A DNA stretch of 64,000 bases from Rhizomys pruinosus (taxonomy: Eukaryota > Chordata > Mammalia > Rodentia > Spalacidae), in the NCBI GenBank assembly GCA_009823505.1, contig VZQC01008079.1, positions 527,263 to 591,262 of the forward strand. The letters run 5' to 3'. Positions within the stretch are counted from its first letter, which is position 1; each line of letters begins with the position of its first letter. Of this stretch, positions 46,136 to 59,100 are shown piece by piece. Under the pieces are notes generated by a model. The model worked only from the letters and a program-made list of their open reading frames with translations. It was not told the origin of the DNA and did not search any database. Position numbers and translations under genes: made by a program.

Positions 46136-46405
46136 TAAAACCTATTCTGCATTATACATATAAATTTATTAAACTAATACAGCACCTTAAAACATGCTTT
46201 GAAATAAATGTACCAATTAATAATTTAAAAAGCCTAGACATAATGTGGGGTGTCATACTGTAAGTGTTTCCACTTTAAAAGGACTGTTTCACAGGTTTTC
46301 CATAACAACATGCTGTAATTACCCTCAGAGCTGAAAAAAAAAACAAAATCAAAACAAAGAAATCATTCTAAATCACGTTTGTCTTCAACTGCCTTTTAAT
46401 GATAA

Positions 46406-46431
46406 TATATATATATATATATATATATATT
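46406..46431. repeat. (AT)n microsatellite
   Basis: An alternating AT run directly beside a B2 tail; shorter and irregular in the 45200 copy. Confidence 0.9.
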
Positions 46432-46435
46432 AATT

Positions 46436-46645
46436 TTTTATGTGTATGAGTGTACTGTCTGCATGTAGGTTGGTGCACCTGTGTCATGCAATCCCACGGA
46501 GGTCAGAAAAAGTTCAGAAAAGGTCCAGTTCCAGGGGAACTGGAGTTAACGACAGTTCTTAGCTTCCATATGGGTGCTTGGAATCGAACCTGCGTCCTCT
46601 GCAAGATCAGTTGGTGCTCTTAACCGCTGAGCCTTCTCTCCAGCC
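46436..46645 (-). mobile_element. B2 SINE
   Basis: Antisense: 'gtgtactgtctgcatgtagg' to 'ccttctctccagcc'. Confidence 0.85.
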
Positions 46646-46907
46646 CATCAACTGCCTTTTAAAATCAACCTAAAATAACATCATTTTAAAATTTCTGCAC
46701 CATAAAAGCAAAAACAGGCGGATTTATATGAAGATTATCAGGCCAGCCCCATTATACAAAAGTCTCTTACACTAATAAAATGTTCTTTAACAAGTAATTG
46801 GTTATTAAAAAAACAGTTAAAAATACTGTAGTCTTTTGGTTTAAAAATTAACTTGTTTCTTGCAGTTCTCATCCTCATCCTTTCACCACTGTGCTATCCC
46901 CACAGCC

Positions 46908-46996
46908 CAAAATGGTTCTCAGCCGCTATGTAGGTGCTGGGGATCGAACCCAGGTCCTCTGCAAGAGCAGTCAGTGCTCTCAACCGCAGGCCATCT
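46908..46996 (-). mobile_element. B2 SINE, truncated
   Basis: 'ggtgctggggatcgaaccca' to 'ccatctctc', ending exactly where a plus-strand B1 begins. Confidence 0.75.
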
Positions 46997-47146
46997 CTCG
47001 GTGGAGCACGCCTTTAATCCTAGCACTTGGGAGGCAGAGGCAGGCGGATCTTTGTGAGTTCAAGGCCAGCCTGGTCTACAGAGTGAGTTCCAGGACAGCC
47101 AGGGTTACAGGGAGACCCTGTCTCGAAAAGACCCCCCCCCCAAAAA
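46997..47146 (+). mobile_element. B1 SINE
   Basis: Well-preserved: 'ggagcacgcctttaatccta', 'ggcaggcggatctttgtgag', 'gagaccctgtctcgaaaag', followed by a C run and A's. Confidence 0.93.
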
Positions 47147-47368
47147 TTAACTTTTTATGATTTTTACTGCCTAGATAAACTTAGTGTTTAAATTCAGGAA
47201 AGGCTAACTCTCAGACTAAGATTAACCTTTTTTTCTCAACTCAGGTCTGCTAATATATTTAAATAACTAATAAATAAATTTATCAAGGTTAAGTAAAAAT
47301 TTACACATATGTTTACATGGCCATTCAAAATCTATTAAATTAAATGCTATCTCAATCATGCTTATTAA

Positions 47369-47889
47369 GATATTAAATTTTAAAATCTAATACATGGGCA
47401 CCCCAAAATATCTTTAAATAAATATGTACGCAATTAATTAATTTAAAAAGTCCTAGGCAATTTTGGAGTCTTTCAAATGTGTTTTGGCCAAATTTACATA
47501 TGATAATTCAGAATTTTACTGGGTATATACTGTCATCTACTGGTTACAATCTGTCAACACCCAAAATGGATCTGTAGGGCTGGAGAGATGGCCTAGCGGT
47601 TAAGAGCGCCGACCGCTCTTACAGAGGACCCGGGTTCGATCCCCAGCACCCAAATGGCGGCCGAGAACCGTCTGAAACTCCAATTCCAGGAGAACTTCAG
47701 TTCCAGGGGAATACTACACCCTCTTCTGACCTCCGTGGAATTGCACAACACGGGTGCTCAAACTTGCATGCAGACTGTATATTCATACACATACAGAAAG
47801 AAATAAAATTAATAAAAAAATGTATCTGTAAAACCCACTTTATAATGTTTATATCTTAAAGTGATGTATCTAGGGGTTGTAATAAACAA
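47369..47889. repeat. Flank segment F, copy 1 (with B2 insertion)
   Basis: Matches 62617-62887 closely ('gatattaaattttaaaatct' to 'taggggttgtaataaacaaa'), apart from the B2 at 47577. A shorter, more diverged version is also seen near 44945-45090. Confidence 0.85.
47577..47819 (+). mobile_element. B2 SINE, young, with target-site duplication
   Basis: Flanks atggatctgta (47566-47576) and atgtatctgta (47820-47830). The empty site is seen at about 62810-62825 in the other copy of segment F. Confidence 0.93.
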
Positions 47890-47897
47890 AAGTTACG

Positions 47898-49440
47898 GTC
47901 TTTCTTTCGCACATGCCGGGGCCAGAGGGTCCTGCGCGCTAGTGGTCTGGTCTGCACCTTTTTGCAGGCTGGAGAAGTTACCTCGGCAGGCATCTGCCAC
48001 AGGTCGGGGTCGTGGGCGGGACCACCCTACGTCTTTCTTTCGCGCACGCCGGGGCCAGAGGGTCCTGCGCGCTAGTGGTCTGGTCTGCACCTTTTTGCGG
48101 GCTGGAGAAGTTACCTGGGCAGGCATCTGCCGCAGGTAGGGATCGTGGGCGGGACCGCCCTGCGTTTTTCTTTCGCACACGCCCGGGCCAGAGGGTCCTG
48201 CACGCTAGTGGTCTGGTCTGCACCTTTTTGCGGACTGGAGAAGTTACCTGGGCAGGCATCTGCCGCAGGTAGGGGTCGTGGGCGGAACCGCCCTATGTCT
48301 TTCTTTCGCGCACGCCAGGGCCAGAGGGTCCTGTGCGCTAGTGGTCTGGTCTGCACCTTTTTGCGCGCCGGAGAAGTTACCTGGGCAGGCATCTGCCGCA
48401 GGTAGGGGTCGTGGGCGGGACCGCCCTACGTCTTTCTTTCGCGCACGCCGGGGCCAGAGGGTCCTGCGCGCTAGTGGTCTGGTCTGCACCTTTTTGCGGG
48501 CCGGAGAAGTTACCTGGGCAGGCATCTGCCGCAGGTAGGGGTCGTGGGCGGGACCGCCCTAAGACTTTCTTTCATGCACGCCAGGACCAGAGGGTCCTGC
48601 GCGCTAGTGGTCTGGTCTGCATCTTTTTGCGCGCTGGAGAAGTTACCTGGGCAGGCATCTGCCGCAGGTAGGGGTCGTGGGCGGGACCGCCCTACGTCTT
48701 TCTTTCTCGCACGCCGGGCCAGATGGTCCTGCGCGCTAGTGGTCTGGTCTGCACCTTTTTGCGCGCCGGAGAAGTTAACTGGGCAGGCATCTGCCGCAGT
48801 TAGGGGTCGTGGGCGGGACCGCCCTAAGTCTTTCTTTCGCGCACGCCGGGACCAGAGGGTCCTGCACGCTAGTGGTCTGGTCTGCACCTTTTTGTGCACC
48901 GGAGAAGTTACCTGGGCAGGCATCTGCCACAGGTAGGGGTCGTGGGCAGGACCGCCCTACGTCTTTCTTTCACGCACGCTGGGGCCAGAGGGTCCTGCGC
49001 GCTAGTGGTCTGGTCTGCACCTTTTTGTGCACCAGAGAAGTTACCTGGGCAGGCATCTGCTGCAGGTAGGGGTCGTAGGTGGGACCGCCCTACGCCTTTC
49101 TTTCCCGCACGCCGGGGCCAGAGGGTCCTGCGCGCTAGTGGTCTGGTTTGCACCTTTTTGCGTGCCGGAGAAGTTACCTGGGCAGGCATCTGCCGCAGGT
49201 AGGGGTCGTGTGCGGGACCGCCCTAAGTCTTTCTTTCACACACGCCGGGGCCAGAGGGTCCTGCGCGCTAGTGGTCTGGTCTGCACCTTTTTGCGCGCCG
49301 GAGAAGTTACCTGGGCAGGCATCTGCCGCAGGTAGTTGTCGTGGGCGGGACCGCTCTAAGTCTTTCTTTCGCGCATGCCAGGGCCAGAGGGTCCTGCGCG
49401 CTAGTGGTCTGGTCTGCACCTTTTTGCGGGCTGCCGGGGA
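47898..49440 (+). repeat. Tandem array of 133-bp GC-rich L1 promoter monomers (about 11.6 units)
   Basis: Units begin at about 47898, 48031, 48164, 48297, 48430, 48563, 48696, 48828, 48961, 49094, 49227 and 49360. The unit is CpG-rich, with 'ctggtctgcacctttttgcg' and 'gaagttacctgggcaggc'. Its reverse complement matches the monomers that head the L1 at 56120-61800, and the array ends in the same 'gcgggctgccgggg' leader, so it is an L1 5' UTR. The 86-residue open frames in it arise because 133 is not a multiple of 3. Confidence 0.85.
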
Positions 49441-49478
49441 GCAGGCTAGGTAAGGCATAATTCTCCCCCCCCCCCCCC
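49441..49478 (+). mobile_element. L1 5' leader cut at a poly-C run
   Basis: 'gcaggctagg.aaggcat' followed by a long C run corresponds to 61765-61800 in reverse. The L1 body should follow but the N intervenes. Confidence 0.75.
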
Positions 49479-49479
49479 N
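49479..49479. other. Single N; probable missing L1 body
   Basis: Follows a poly-C run that is hard to sequence. Right of it is unrelated LTR-like DNA. Confidence 0.8.
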
Positions 49480-49745
49480 AGAGACCACTGGATCTAAGAC
49501 CACCTTCAGGGCCCTGACTTGGCCTAATTGTCCAGATTCTAAGACCTGATTAACAAGTCACCATCTCCCCTCCTGACCTCTAAAAATCCCTAGCCCAGCT
49601 CAGCCACACATTTTTCCTCCCCCCACCCCCCCGAAGGCCCATCAAATTCACCTGAGGAGTGCCTTTCCTGGAATAAAGCCTGCCTTGTTTACTTTCAACT
49701 CGGACTGATTGTCTTTTCTTCCTGCCTCAGAAACTCTCAGGAAGA
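49480..49745 (+). mobile_element. ERV LTR fragment (3' part)
   Basis: Has 'ggaataaagcctgccttg', a polyadenylation-type signal followed by a TTTACTTTCAACTCGG U5-like region ending near 'gcctcagaaact'. The left end is lost at the N. Confidence 0.5.
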
Positions 49746-49759
49746 ACTAGGGCCTACTT

Positions 49760-50616
49760 AATAAAGCCAAAAGTCCAGCCGTATAGCATCGGGATTCCTT
49801 ATTGCTCTACTGGGCTCTGGACGGATTGAGCAGCTCCACTTCTTTGACACACATAGCTTGTCTTGTAGGCTCCAGCAGACTCTACTCCATACCTTTTGCT
49901 GCCTTGGGCATCCCATAGTCTTGACATCTCCAGTATATGCTGGGGTCTCCATTGAACTGAGGTTGTACCTTCACCAGTGGCCTCTCCTTGCCTCTGAGGG
50001 TGCCAAGTCGTAGACTCCCTCCTTGACCCCTTCAATCCAGGGTATCTTTATTACAACTGAGGCTACACCTTCAACAATGAGCTTTTTCCTGGCCTCTCTT
50101 TGTACTATGCTTCAGCTGCTCTCCAGGACTACTTCATGCCTTCAACACCATTTAGGCGTCTCTTTCACATTAACAAGCCCTGCTTCCAGCTTGAGATGGA
50201 GCCTCAGGCCCCTCTGGACTACAGCTTCTATGTGCTGATCCTAAAGAAATTCTTCCCGGAAGATTTCACTCCAGTGATCTTGCTCTCCTTTTACTTACAG
50301 ATGATTTTTTTTCATCCCCAGCTAACCAGGCTCCATGTCAAAGTAAAGCACAAAAGGTGTCACTTCCAAAAATGTTTAGTTCCACACAAACATCCCTGAT
50401 AAGCCTTTGCTGCTCTTTGATGTTTCAGTATCCAGGTCTCCATCATCCACAACTCTTTCACCATAACTATTCAAGCTCCCACAGAACAGCTCATTAAGCT
50501 CCAACCACTCAATGGCTTTGCTAGCCAAAGTTCCAAATGCTTCCAGAATCATCCCAAAATAACATGTTCAAGTCTGTTTCACAGCAATACCCTATGATCC
50601 TTGTACCAATTTCTGT
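49760..50616 (-). mobile_element. MaLR-like internal region, diverged
   Basis: Antisense relative of 43077-44232: for example 'aagaaattcttcc.g.agatttcac' and 'tttacttacagatgattttt' match the reverse of 43400-43500. Leads directly into an antisense LTR. Confidence 0.65.
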
Positions 50617-50985
50617 TTCTAGTCTGTCTTCCACATGTGAGATGAAAAATGACCAAAAATCAATTGGGAAGAAAAAGCTTTATTTTGATTTACTTGAGTT
50701 CACAGTTCACATCAAATGAAGCCAAGGCAGAAACTAGGTCGGAACTTAGAGCATAGACCGTGGAGTTAATTGGCTTTCTCCCCTGGCCTGTGCTCAAACT
50801 GCTTTCTTGTTACACACAGGGTGTGTTGCAAGGTGTGGCACTGCCCAAAGTGGGCTAGGCATACCATATCACTCACCAGTGAAGAAAATACCCTACATGC
50901 ATGACCAAAGGACAATTCAATGGAAACAATCCCCCAATTGTGGTTCTCTCTACCCAGGTTGCAAGTAGACAGCTGAAGCTTATGT
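50617..50985 (-). mobile_element. MaLR-like LTR, diverged
   Basis: Antisense LTR: 'tttctagtctgtcttccac', 'caattcaatggaaacaatcc' and 'tctctacccaggttgcaag'. An older subfamily than the copies at 42669 and 44233. Confidence 0.65.
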
Positions 50986-51399
50986 AGATTGGGTATAGTA
51001 ATGGAGTCTTGTCATCTACCAGGCATCACATACAGTAAAGAAAGTGGCTCTTCTCCCTAAACAAGCTTTATTAATTGCTAATAGCCATCACTATGTTGGG
51101 GTTTCTTGCCCACCTCTCTGACACATGCTGGGTTTCTTTGTGGCTTGGGCTTGCAGAAATTTTGTACATGCTGCAACAAGCTCTTAGTATCATGTGTTTG
51201 GCTACCCTGGACTGTCCAAATAACATGATTTCCTGTATTCATCTACCACGTGTTAATCTTACAACTTTCCACCAACCCTTTCTGCAATGACCCTTGAGCC
51301 GTGGGGAGGAGAGGGTATGATCTAGGTGTCACACTTACAATAAGCACTGCCACCGTTCTATATTCTCTGCAACTGACCACCATGTTGAACTCTGTGTTA

Positions 51400-52700
51400 T
51401 TTGTCATCTACTGTTGAGAAGGCTCTTTGGTGAGCGTTAAGCGATGTACTACTCCCACTGTGTACAATGATGGACTCATAAGAGTTCAATTAATGCTCGT
51501 TTAATGCTCCGATCATGAGTGTATATTCTCGCTGCTTCCTATATTACTGTGCCGATAATCTAGCCACAGCTTCTGTCCTGATAACACTGTCAATAGGGCT
51601 TCCCTCTTGTGAAGTGGGCCTTAAAGTTAATTCATATTTTGCTTAGTGTGTTGTAGTATTATGTTTTTGTCGATGTGGTCACTAGCTCACCAATTGTCAT
51701 AACCTAGCAGGACAATCATTATTGTAGCTTCCAGGGTAGATACAGTTGATACTAATTTCTCTAACAGTAACATGAATACCGCCTTCTAATACTATAAAAG
51801 CTAGCCAGTAGAGATGAGGCTTTGAATTCAGCATCAGATTGATTTCTCCTTGTTAGTTCTACAACTCAGGAATATAATGTTTTCAACAACAGAGTCTTAC
51901 CATCAAATTCTGGATGGTAACCAAGTGCATTGGCAGCAGCCAGTATTATTTGAGGGTTTATAGGACCTTCCAGGTCAACGACTCCAAAAGAATAAGTCCA
52001 TTCCTAAAACTGGGCTTTCTATTTGTTAGCCAGTGGTTTCTTGTAGGGCCACTGAACCCGTGTTACAGGGTAATCCCATTTAAAAATTTTCTTATATATG
52101 TATTGCTTTAAGAATCTTATCTAGTGGAAGCTTTCTCCATGACATTTCGTGTTCATTTTTCCTCCACTTATTCTCCCCTCTGCTCTACCCTCCCATTACC
52201 CCCCCCGCTAAGCTCTTCCTATTCCCATTATTACCCTTTGCCCATTTATATCACTAAAATCTGTCTCCCCTCCTATGAACCACTCTCTGTGGCCCCTTAT
52301 TAGTTTCATGACCTCTAAGGACTTTCCAACTGGAATATTTCTATCTAAAAATTAAAAGTTAGCATCCCACTTGTGACAGAAAACCCATAACATTTGTCTT
52401 TCTAGGTTTGGGTGACTACTTTGTATGATGCTTCCAGTTTTATCCACTTTCCTGTATTCCACAGTTTCTTAATGTGAATAAATAGAGCATTTGGTTAAAG
52501 GTGACATTCCTTTCATTATCCCTTCCTAAGTGCTGGCTTATCTAGATTTTTCCATTCTTTGGCTATTAAAAATACCGTGGCAATGAACACGGTTGGATAT
52601 GATATCTCTGGAGGGATTATTAGAGGTCCTTTGGGTATACGCCCAGGGATGGTATCATTAGATCATTGGTAGATATTGGTAAACAAAAGAACTAAGGACT
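51400..52700 (-). mobile_element. Old L1 3' end (3' UTR and ORF2 C-terminus)
   Basis: Antisense old L1-type 3' UTR ('tctactgttgagaaggctct', 'aattaatgctcg' and so on), then an ORF2 C-terminal remnant ending near 'gggtatacgcccagggatgg' (52635). Assigned from remembered rodent old-L1 patterns, so it is tentative. Confidence 0.5.
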
Positions 52701-53990
52701 CTTGGCATTAGGATGCTGGTCGTGTACAAGCAGGAATATATGCTTAAAAGAGGACAAAAAATCAGGCATTTCCAATGTCTTTATCTGTGTAGTGGTGGTC
52801 ACATGTGAAATGTCACATCATGAAAATTATGAAGCCTACATTTTGTTTTATTCAGTCTTCTATGATTATGTTGTGATGAAACGTTTGTTAATAGATATTG
52901 TGCAATGTATACAGGGAGATGATCGTTCTTGGTATTAGAACATGCCAGTCTCTGCTTCATGTGAAGAACAAGGGCTTTAGTGAAACCACCACTAATATTC
53001 TTATTTCTACTTTTGCTTGAGAAAGCAATTGTGAAGGAAAAGCATTTTTAGAGCAAGTATCCCACTAGAAAGCAAGAAATTTTGTGAGGTTAACTTCAAC
53101 ACTATAATAGAAAACTTAGAACCCTTCCCAAGGTCTGTTCCCTACCCAAGGAGGGTGAGTTCTTGGCCTACATGTTAACACAATATTTGTCCTAGAGGCC
53201 GGTACGAACACAATTCCCGGCCAGGGGACTGTGCTTATAGAACAGGGACATGTCTCAGCAAAATAAAAAAACATATCAATAGAACAGTTTCGTGTTAGTG
53301 GTCTTCCAAAATAAAATTCTACAAACCATGTTCTTAAAAATGAGGACCTAGGTGTGTTCTTGCCCACCACTGATGAATAACTCGTAATTCTTCTTATCTT
53401 TTCAGGTGGGGCCACTGCCACACAAGGTTTTAAAACAAAAACGAAATCATTAAAAAGGGACCCTTTCAATCTCTTTCAAAACCACCCTTCGCCTCAGAAA
53501 AGCCTCCTCTGAAAATGTTCCACAAATTGACTTCAATCTGTTCTTTGGTAAGTCAAAGAACAACAGATGTGACCTAAGTCTGGATTTTATTAATTTTATT
53601 TGTCTATTTACTTAGCCGGAGGTAAAAAAAGGCTAAATGTGCCAAAGCCTTACTTCATTTTCACTCTAAGGCTTAAAGACAAATAACCATTCATCTAAGT
53701 GTTGGACCACGCAGTACAGAACCACTTAAGGCCGAGGAACCTGTCACTTGTACTAATGGATTCTGCTATTCTTAAGGAAATGTTACTTGCATCTTGCTGA
53801 CCACTTTGAATTGTGATGGCAAGAAAAAGAGAAAAAAAAAATTCAAAGGAATTTCCCACTGTCATTAAAATATATTGCATCAGCTTGTTGACAAGTTTAT
53901 AAGCACATTTCATTACAGATTCTTTATAGTCTAGTAGAGGCAAGACTTCCATTAAATATTAAACCTATGATCTCGAAAATCAGTCAAGCA
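52701..53990. other. Unclassified DNA
   Basis: No SINE, LTR or L1 recognised. The antisense open frame at 53116-53469 (117 residues) has no motif I know. Treated as non-coding. Confidence 0.4.
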
Positions 53991-53993
53991 ATG

Positions 53994-54554
53994 TTTTTTC
54001 TTTTGTATTTATTTATTATTTATTTTTTTTGATGATTTGTGCATTTCATACAATCATTTTCCAATTCAGTTCAGCATATTTCCTTTCCCTTTCCCCCCCA
54101 CCCCCCCACCGAAGGATCTGCCATTCTTCCATAAATGTCCTGCATATTTATCTCAGTTTTTTTTTTTCATTTTTTAGCTATAAGTGATAATCCATGAGTA
54201 AGAATCCTTCATGTAAAACCAATCTACAAGCAGCTATGCCAAAGCCCACACAGCCCAAGGATCCAACCAACCAGCTGGAGGGGCTTATATATACAAACAT
54301 GTTGATCAAATAAGAGTCCAGACTACATTGCTGTTGTTTCACCATTCACCCCAATAGCAGCCCTTACACTACCACGCCCCTCTTCCGCAGCTTCATTCCC
54401 GGGTTAGAAAAGGGGGCATTTAGGTGGATGAGAAAGCAGAACAGTCCACCTTTGGAGTTGTCGTTTTGGACTCTTTTCATTTCTGGCTGTTTCCTTTCCT
54501 GGGCTGAATAGTTTGTTCCAGGAATAACCTTTCGCTCCTACTAATGAAGCCCAA
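53994..54554 (-). mobile_element. Poly(A) retroposon, same unknown family as 18395-18975
   Basis: In reverse it shows the same order: 'gcgaaaggttattcctgg', 'ggaaaggaaacagccagaa', 'atccaccta..tgcccc', 'atggattatcacttat', 'tgaactgaattgg' and an A-rich tail. A short 'aagcaat' occurs at both ends and may be the target duplication. Confidence 0.7.
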
Positions 54555-56119
54555 AAGCAATTAGATCTATAAGTATTTAAAAAACAGCATAAATAGTTCT
54601 GTTAGGTTACTTTGGTATAGGCAAATATGTTTGGATAATTTATGTTGATCCATGAATTACCTTTTTCCTGTTAAATATGATGGGGTGTTACTGTGGCTTA
54701 TGATATCTCCTAACCTGTAGAGGATGTAAGCTTTGTGGATCAGCCAGGGTTATTCCTCCAAAGGGCGGTGAGCCAATAGCCCAATTAGGATTGGGGATAA
54801 TATCAGGCCTATGGCTGCTATGCTGCACAGTATTTATAGGCAGGTGAGTTGTAGCTGTTGCTGATGGTGGAGTCTTGCTGGACTCAAGGGGACCCGTATT
54901 TGCTTTATGGGTTTTGGTTTAGTGGCCTTTGGTAACACTATCTGGTGTTACAGAGGCATCTGTACACTTGCATGTGTGGTATTGATACATCTTTCCCATG
55001 TTACGTCAGGTCTTCTGCAGCAGGCTCTTATTGCCTCTCTTCTTGCAGATTTCCCAGTTTACAGGCAAGGAGAAGGAGCCTTTACCTTTTGTGGGCCTTC
55101 GATCCCCTGGCAACATCTCCTGGTAGAATAATCCATTAATGATGTCAGACGCTCCTGTATGATATATTTTGCTTAAGTGCATAGTTTAGGACTTTAGTAT
55201 TATATTTTGTTTGACCAGAGAAATAATCCTTTTCACAGTTCTTATGTCTATTCGTCCAATTAAAGAAGGCAGTTTTACCAGTTTTTAAGAGATTACCTCT
55301 ATACTAGTTGTCTCAAATTACAGTTGGAAGCAAACCTTCCTCATCGTCCTTTTTTTCTTGTTTTGGGGGGGATGCAGGAAAGAAAGTCTCTCACATCAAA
55401 AACCCTGCGGCACCTAGAAGGCAAGCTTCACCAGGACTCACCACAAATAGATGTCACATGTAGGGGCCACAGAGGGGCCCAATATCCATGGCAATCTGAG
55501 GCATCCACTCCCTCCTTCGATGTTCCGGATGGGGGTCAAACACCCCAGTGGGACACTCTGGTACATTCCTACTCAATGCAAAGCTTGTATCTACTCTCTC
55601 CCAAGCCGTAAGCTGTGACATCTGTCCTATTGGACCACCACAAATCCACTTCCATAGTTAGTTTCAAGATTTGAACTGCAAGGTTTTTGACGAGAAGGTT
55701 TCATGCCTATCTGTACACCCCCCCTTTTTTTTTAATCCATGAGTCTCAGAAGACAGTTGTATTATAAAAAACTATAGGGTGGAATCAAGGCTCAAGTTTC
55801 ATCAAATTTATCCATGTTGTTTTTGGTGACTATATATTATAACTTGGGAAGCAACTTAATTTTTATGTTAAATATCTTAAAGAGAATGATACAAGTTGCT
55901 AAGTACAACGACGACAGAGAAACTATAGAGAACAATTTTGTATGTGCCAATCCGAGTTATTGCTCTCTCAACAAATTTTATGTAAAACAAATGGGAACAA
56001 CACCGATTTATATCTCCATTTAACTCAGGCTTGCATTACCATTTTCATTCAGAGTCTGTTAAACCATGTTGTTTAATATACACATATTTATTTTACTAAG
56101 TCCTAAAAACACCATGTAT
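54555..56119. other. Unclassified DNA
   Basis: No gene or repeat identified. Open frames at 54907-55131 and 55324-55611 carry no recognisable domain. Confidence 0.4.
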
Positions 56120-59100
56120 CTGTAGTACCGTGGTCTTTAGGAAAAACTGGGTTCTTGTTGAATTTCACGTCAATTAAATATGCATTAATCGAAAATACAC
56201 CCGTGTCCCTCACCAACCCCGCCTCCTGCCCCAATCCCCATTTCAGTCCATTTTCTGTGCAGTATTTCTGTTTTGTTCTTTTACTATGCATCCCTCTCCA
56301 CGAGAAAATATTTATATCTGGGTTATTGGTATTAGCCTCCACATATGAGGGACCCATTTGTCGTTTGTTTTTTCGGGACTGTGTCTTCACTTAACATAAT
56401 GTCTTCTAGCTTCCATCCTTTACCTGCAAATTTCCTGATGTGTCCCTCTTTTACCGCTGCATAGGGGGGAACTCCTGTTATTACATGTACCACATTTTCT
56501 CTTATCCACTCGTCAGTTGAGGTGCCACGGGTGGTTTCAGCTTTTTGCTATTGTGAAACAGAGCTGCAATAAACAGACGCTGTCCATGTATCTCTTGCAG
56601 TAAGATGTGTCTTGTGGGTATATTCCCCAGGAGTGGTATGACTGGGCAAATGGACGGCTCGTTTTGATTCTTCTAAGGGTTTCTCCACATTGCTTTTCCA
56701 TCTTGGCTGTCTACCAGTTTACATTTCCCACCAGCAATGGATGAGGTTCCCCTTTCTCCACAACCTCTCCCGCACTTGGTATCATGTGTTTCTTGATCCT
56801 AGCCAGTCTTATTGGTAGTAAGATGATGATTCAAAGTGGTTTTAATTTGCATTTCCTTAATTATCAGGGATGTTAAACAGTCTAAGATGTTTCTCGGCCC
56901 TCTCTATTTCCTCCTCTGTGAAGTCTCTCTTCAGGATCTTGCTCCATCTTTTGAGTGTTTCCTTGTTTCTTCTTCTTCTGTTTTTTGAGTAGCTTGCATA
57001 CTCTGGAGATTAACGCTTTTGTCAGATGTGTCTGCAGTGAAGTGTTTCCTCCCACTCTGTGGGTTTTTTCTTTCATCCTTTTATTTGTTTCTTTTGATGT
57101 ACAGAAAAGCTTTTTAGTTTAAGGAGATTCCCATTGTCCAATGTTGATCTTATTTCTTGTGAGCTGCTGGGTCTGATTTAGGATGTCTGTTCCTACACTT
57201 ATGTCTTGTAGTTCTGTTGCCAGTTTCTCTTCTATAACCTCCAGAGTTTTGGGTTTCACCTTGAGTTTTGGTCCATCTGGAGTTGCCTTTGTACAAGTGA
57301 GAGGTATAGGGGTATTGGTTTAATTTCATTCTTCTACCAGGTGGGTTGTGATACAATTTTGCCAGCACCATGCTGAAGATATGTCTTTCCTCCATTGTGT
57401 CTTCTTGGCCCCCTTGTCAAATATGAGGTGGCTGAAATTGTCTGAGCTCAGGTTTGGACTTCAGTTCATTCCCTTGGTTTCAACTTGGGTCTGTTTTGCC
57501 AGTACCAAGCTGTATTATAGCCCTGTTGTATAGTTTTATGTCTGGTATAGCGATTCCCCCTGTATGGCTCTTTCACTCGGATTTGGCTTTGGCTATTCGG
57601 GGTCTTTTTGTTTTTCCAAATGAAATTGAGGATTTTTTTCCAGACTGTGAAGAAATTTTTGGGGATTTTGATTGGGAATGCATTAAATCTGTACACTAGT
57701 TTTGCGGTTTAGGATGGACATTTTTACTTATATTTATTTTCCCAATCCATGAGCAGGCGAGGTTGTCCTCTCTGTGATGTCTTCCTGAATTTTCTTTTTC
57801 AGGTGTTTAAAATTTTTGATTGTAGAGATCCTGTGTCCGTGGTTTTAGATTTGTTCTAGGTTTTTATTGTTTGCGGTATTGTGCGTGTACGGTCTCCTTG
57901 TTAGCCCTTCTTCAGTTTTGTTTGTTGTTGGTGTTAAAGAAAGGCTATGATTTTTCTAGATTTATTCTGTATCTGCCACTTTACCAACGCTCTTAATCGT
58001 TTCTAGGAGTTTTCTGGTTGGAGTTCTTAGCATCCATTAGGTAGACAATTATATCATCAGCAAAAATGGATAGCTGACTTCCTCTTTTCCAATTATAACT
58101 CTTTAATTTCCTTTTCTTGCCTTATTGTCCCAGCAAGGGTTCAGGCCCTATATTGAGAGGAGTGGGGTGACAGGTGGCAGCCTTGTTGAGTTCCTACTTT
58201 AAGGGGACTGCTTCTGTTGTTTCCCATTAGGTTGATATTGGCTGTGTGTTTCCTGTATATGGCTTTGATACATTGAGGAATGATCCCTTCAGGCCAATTC
58301 CCTCAAGGACTTTAAACATGAACGGATTGTGGATTTTGTCAAACGGGTGAGGGCTTTCTCTGCATCAATTGAGATGATTGTGTTGTTTTTGTCCTTCCAT
58401 CCATTGATATGTTTGATGCTGTTTATTGATTTCATATGCTTGAAACCATCCCTGCATCTCTTGTATGAAATCAACTTGGTCATGGTGGATTGATTATCTT
58501 TTTGATGTGAGTTGTATGCGGTTTGCCAGACTCCTGTTTAGAATTTTGGCTCTGTGTTCATTATGGAGCTGGGTCTATAATTCTACTTTTCAGTTGTATC
58601 TTTACCTAGTTTCTGTAATATCGTGATGTTGGCTTCATAGACGGAATCTCGGAGAACTCCCTCCAATTGTATCCTTCTAAAAACAATTTAGTTAATACTG
58701 TTTGTAATAAGTCTTTCGAAATATTTTATTTAGAATTCTGCTGTGAAAACCTCCGCGGGGCCTGGGCATTATTTTGGTTGGGAGGCTGCTTATTACATCT
58801 TCGATTTCTTCCTGTACTATTGGTCTGTTTGGACTGTCGATCTCTTCTTGGTTGCGCTTTGGGGATTCCCAGGCTTTTCAGATATTCATCCTTTCTTCTA
58901 GGTTTTCAAACTTAGTAGAATATAACTTTTTGAATTAGTCCTGTATGAATGTCTGGATCTTTCATTGTCTGTTGTGATATTCCCTTTTGATCAACAGATT
59001 CTATTGATTGGAGTTGTTCCCTCTTTCTTTGGTTAAGGGTCAGAGGTCTGTCTATCTTGTTTATTTCTCTCAACTGAACCAACTTTTGGGATCATTGATT

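Noticed and set aside
47898..49440. Regular repeats that might suggest a CRISPR-like or satellite array
   Set aside because: The whole 133-bp unit is conserved, with no variable spacers, and it matches the L1 5' UTR at 61.8-62.6 kb.
47861..49503. A ladder of 86- to 137-residue open frames on both strands
   Set aside because: They repeat with the 133-bp monomer, each shifted by one frame because 133 is not a multiple of 3. They are products of a non-coding promoter array.
53116..53469. 117-residue antisense open frame in unclassified DNA
   Set aside because: No motif, no start context and no neighbouring gene structure; length is possible by chance.
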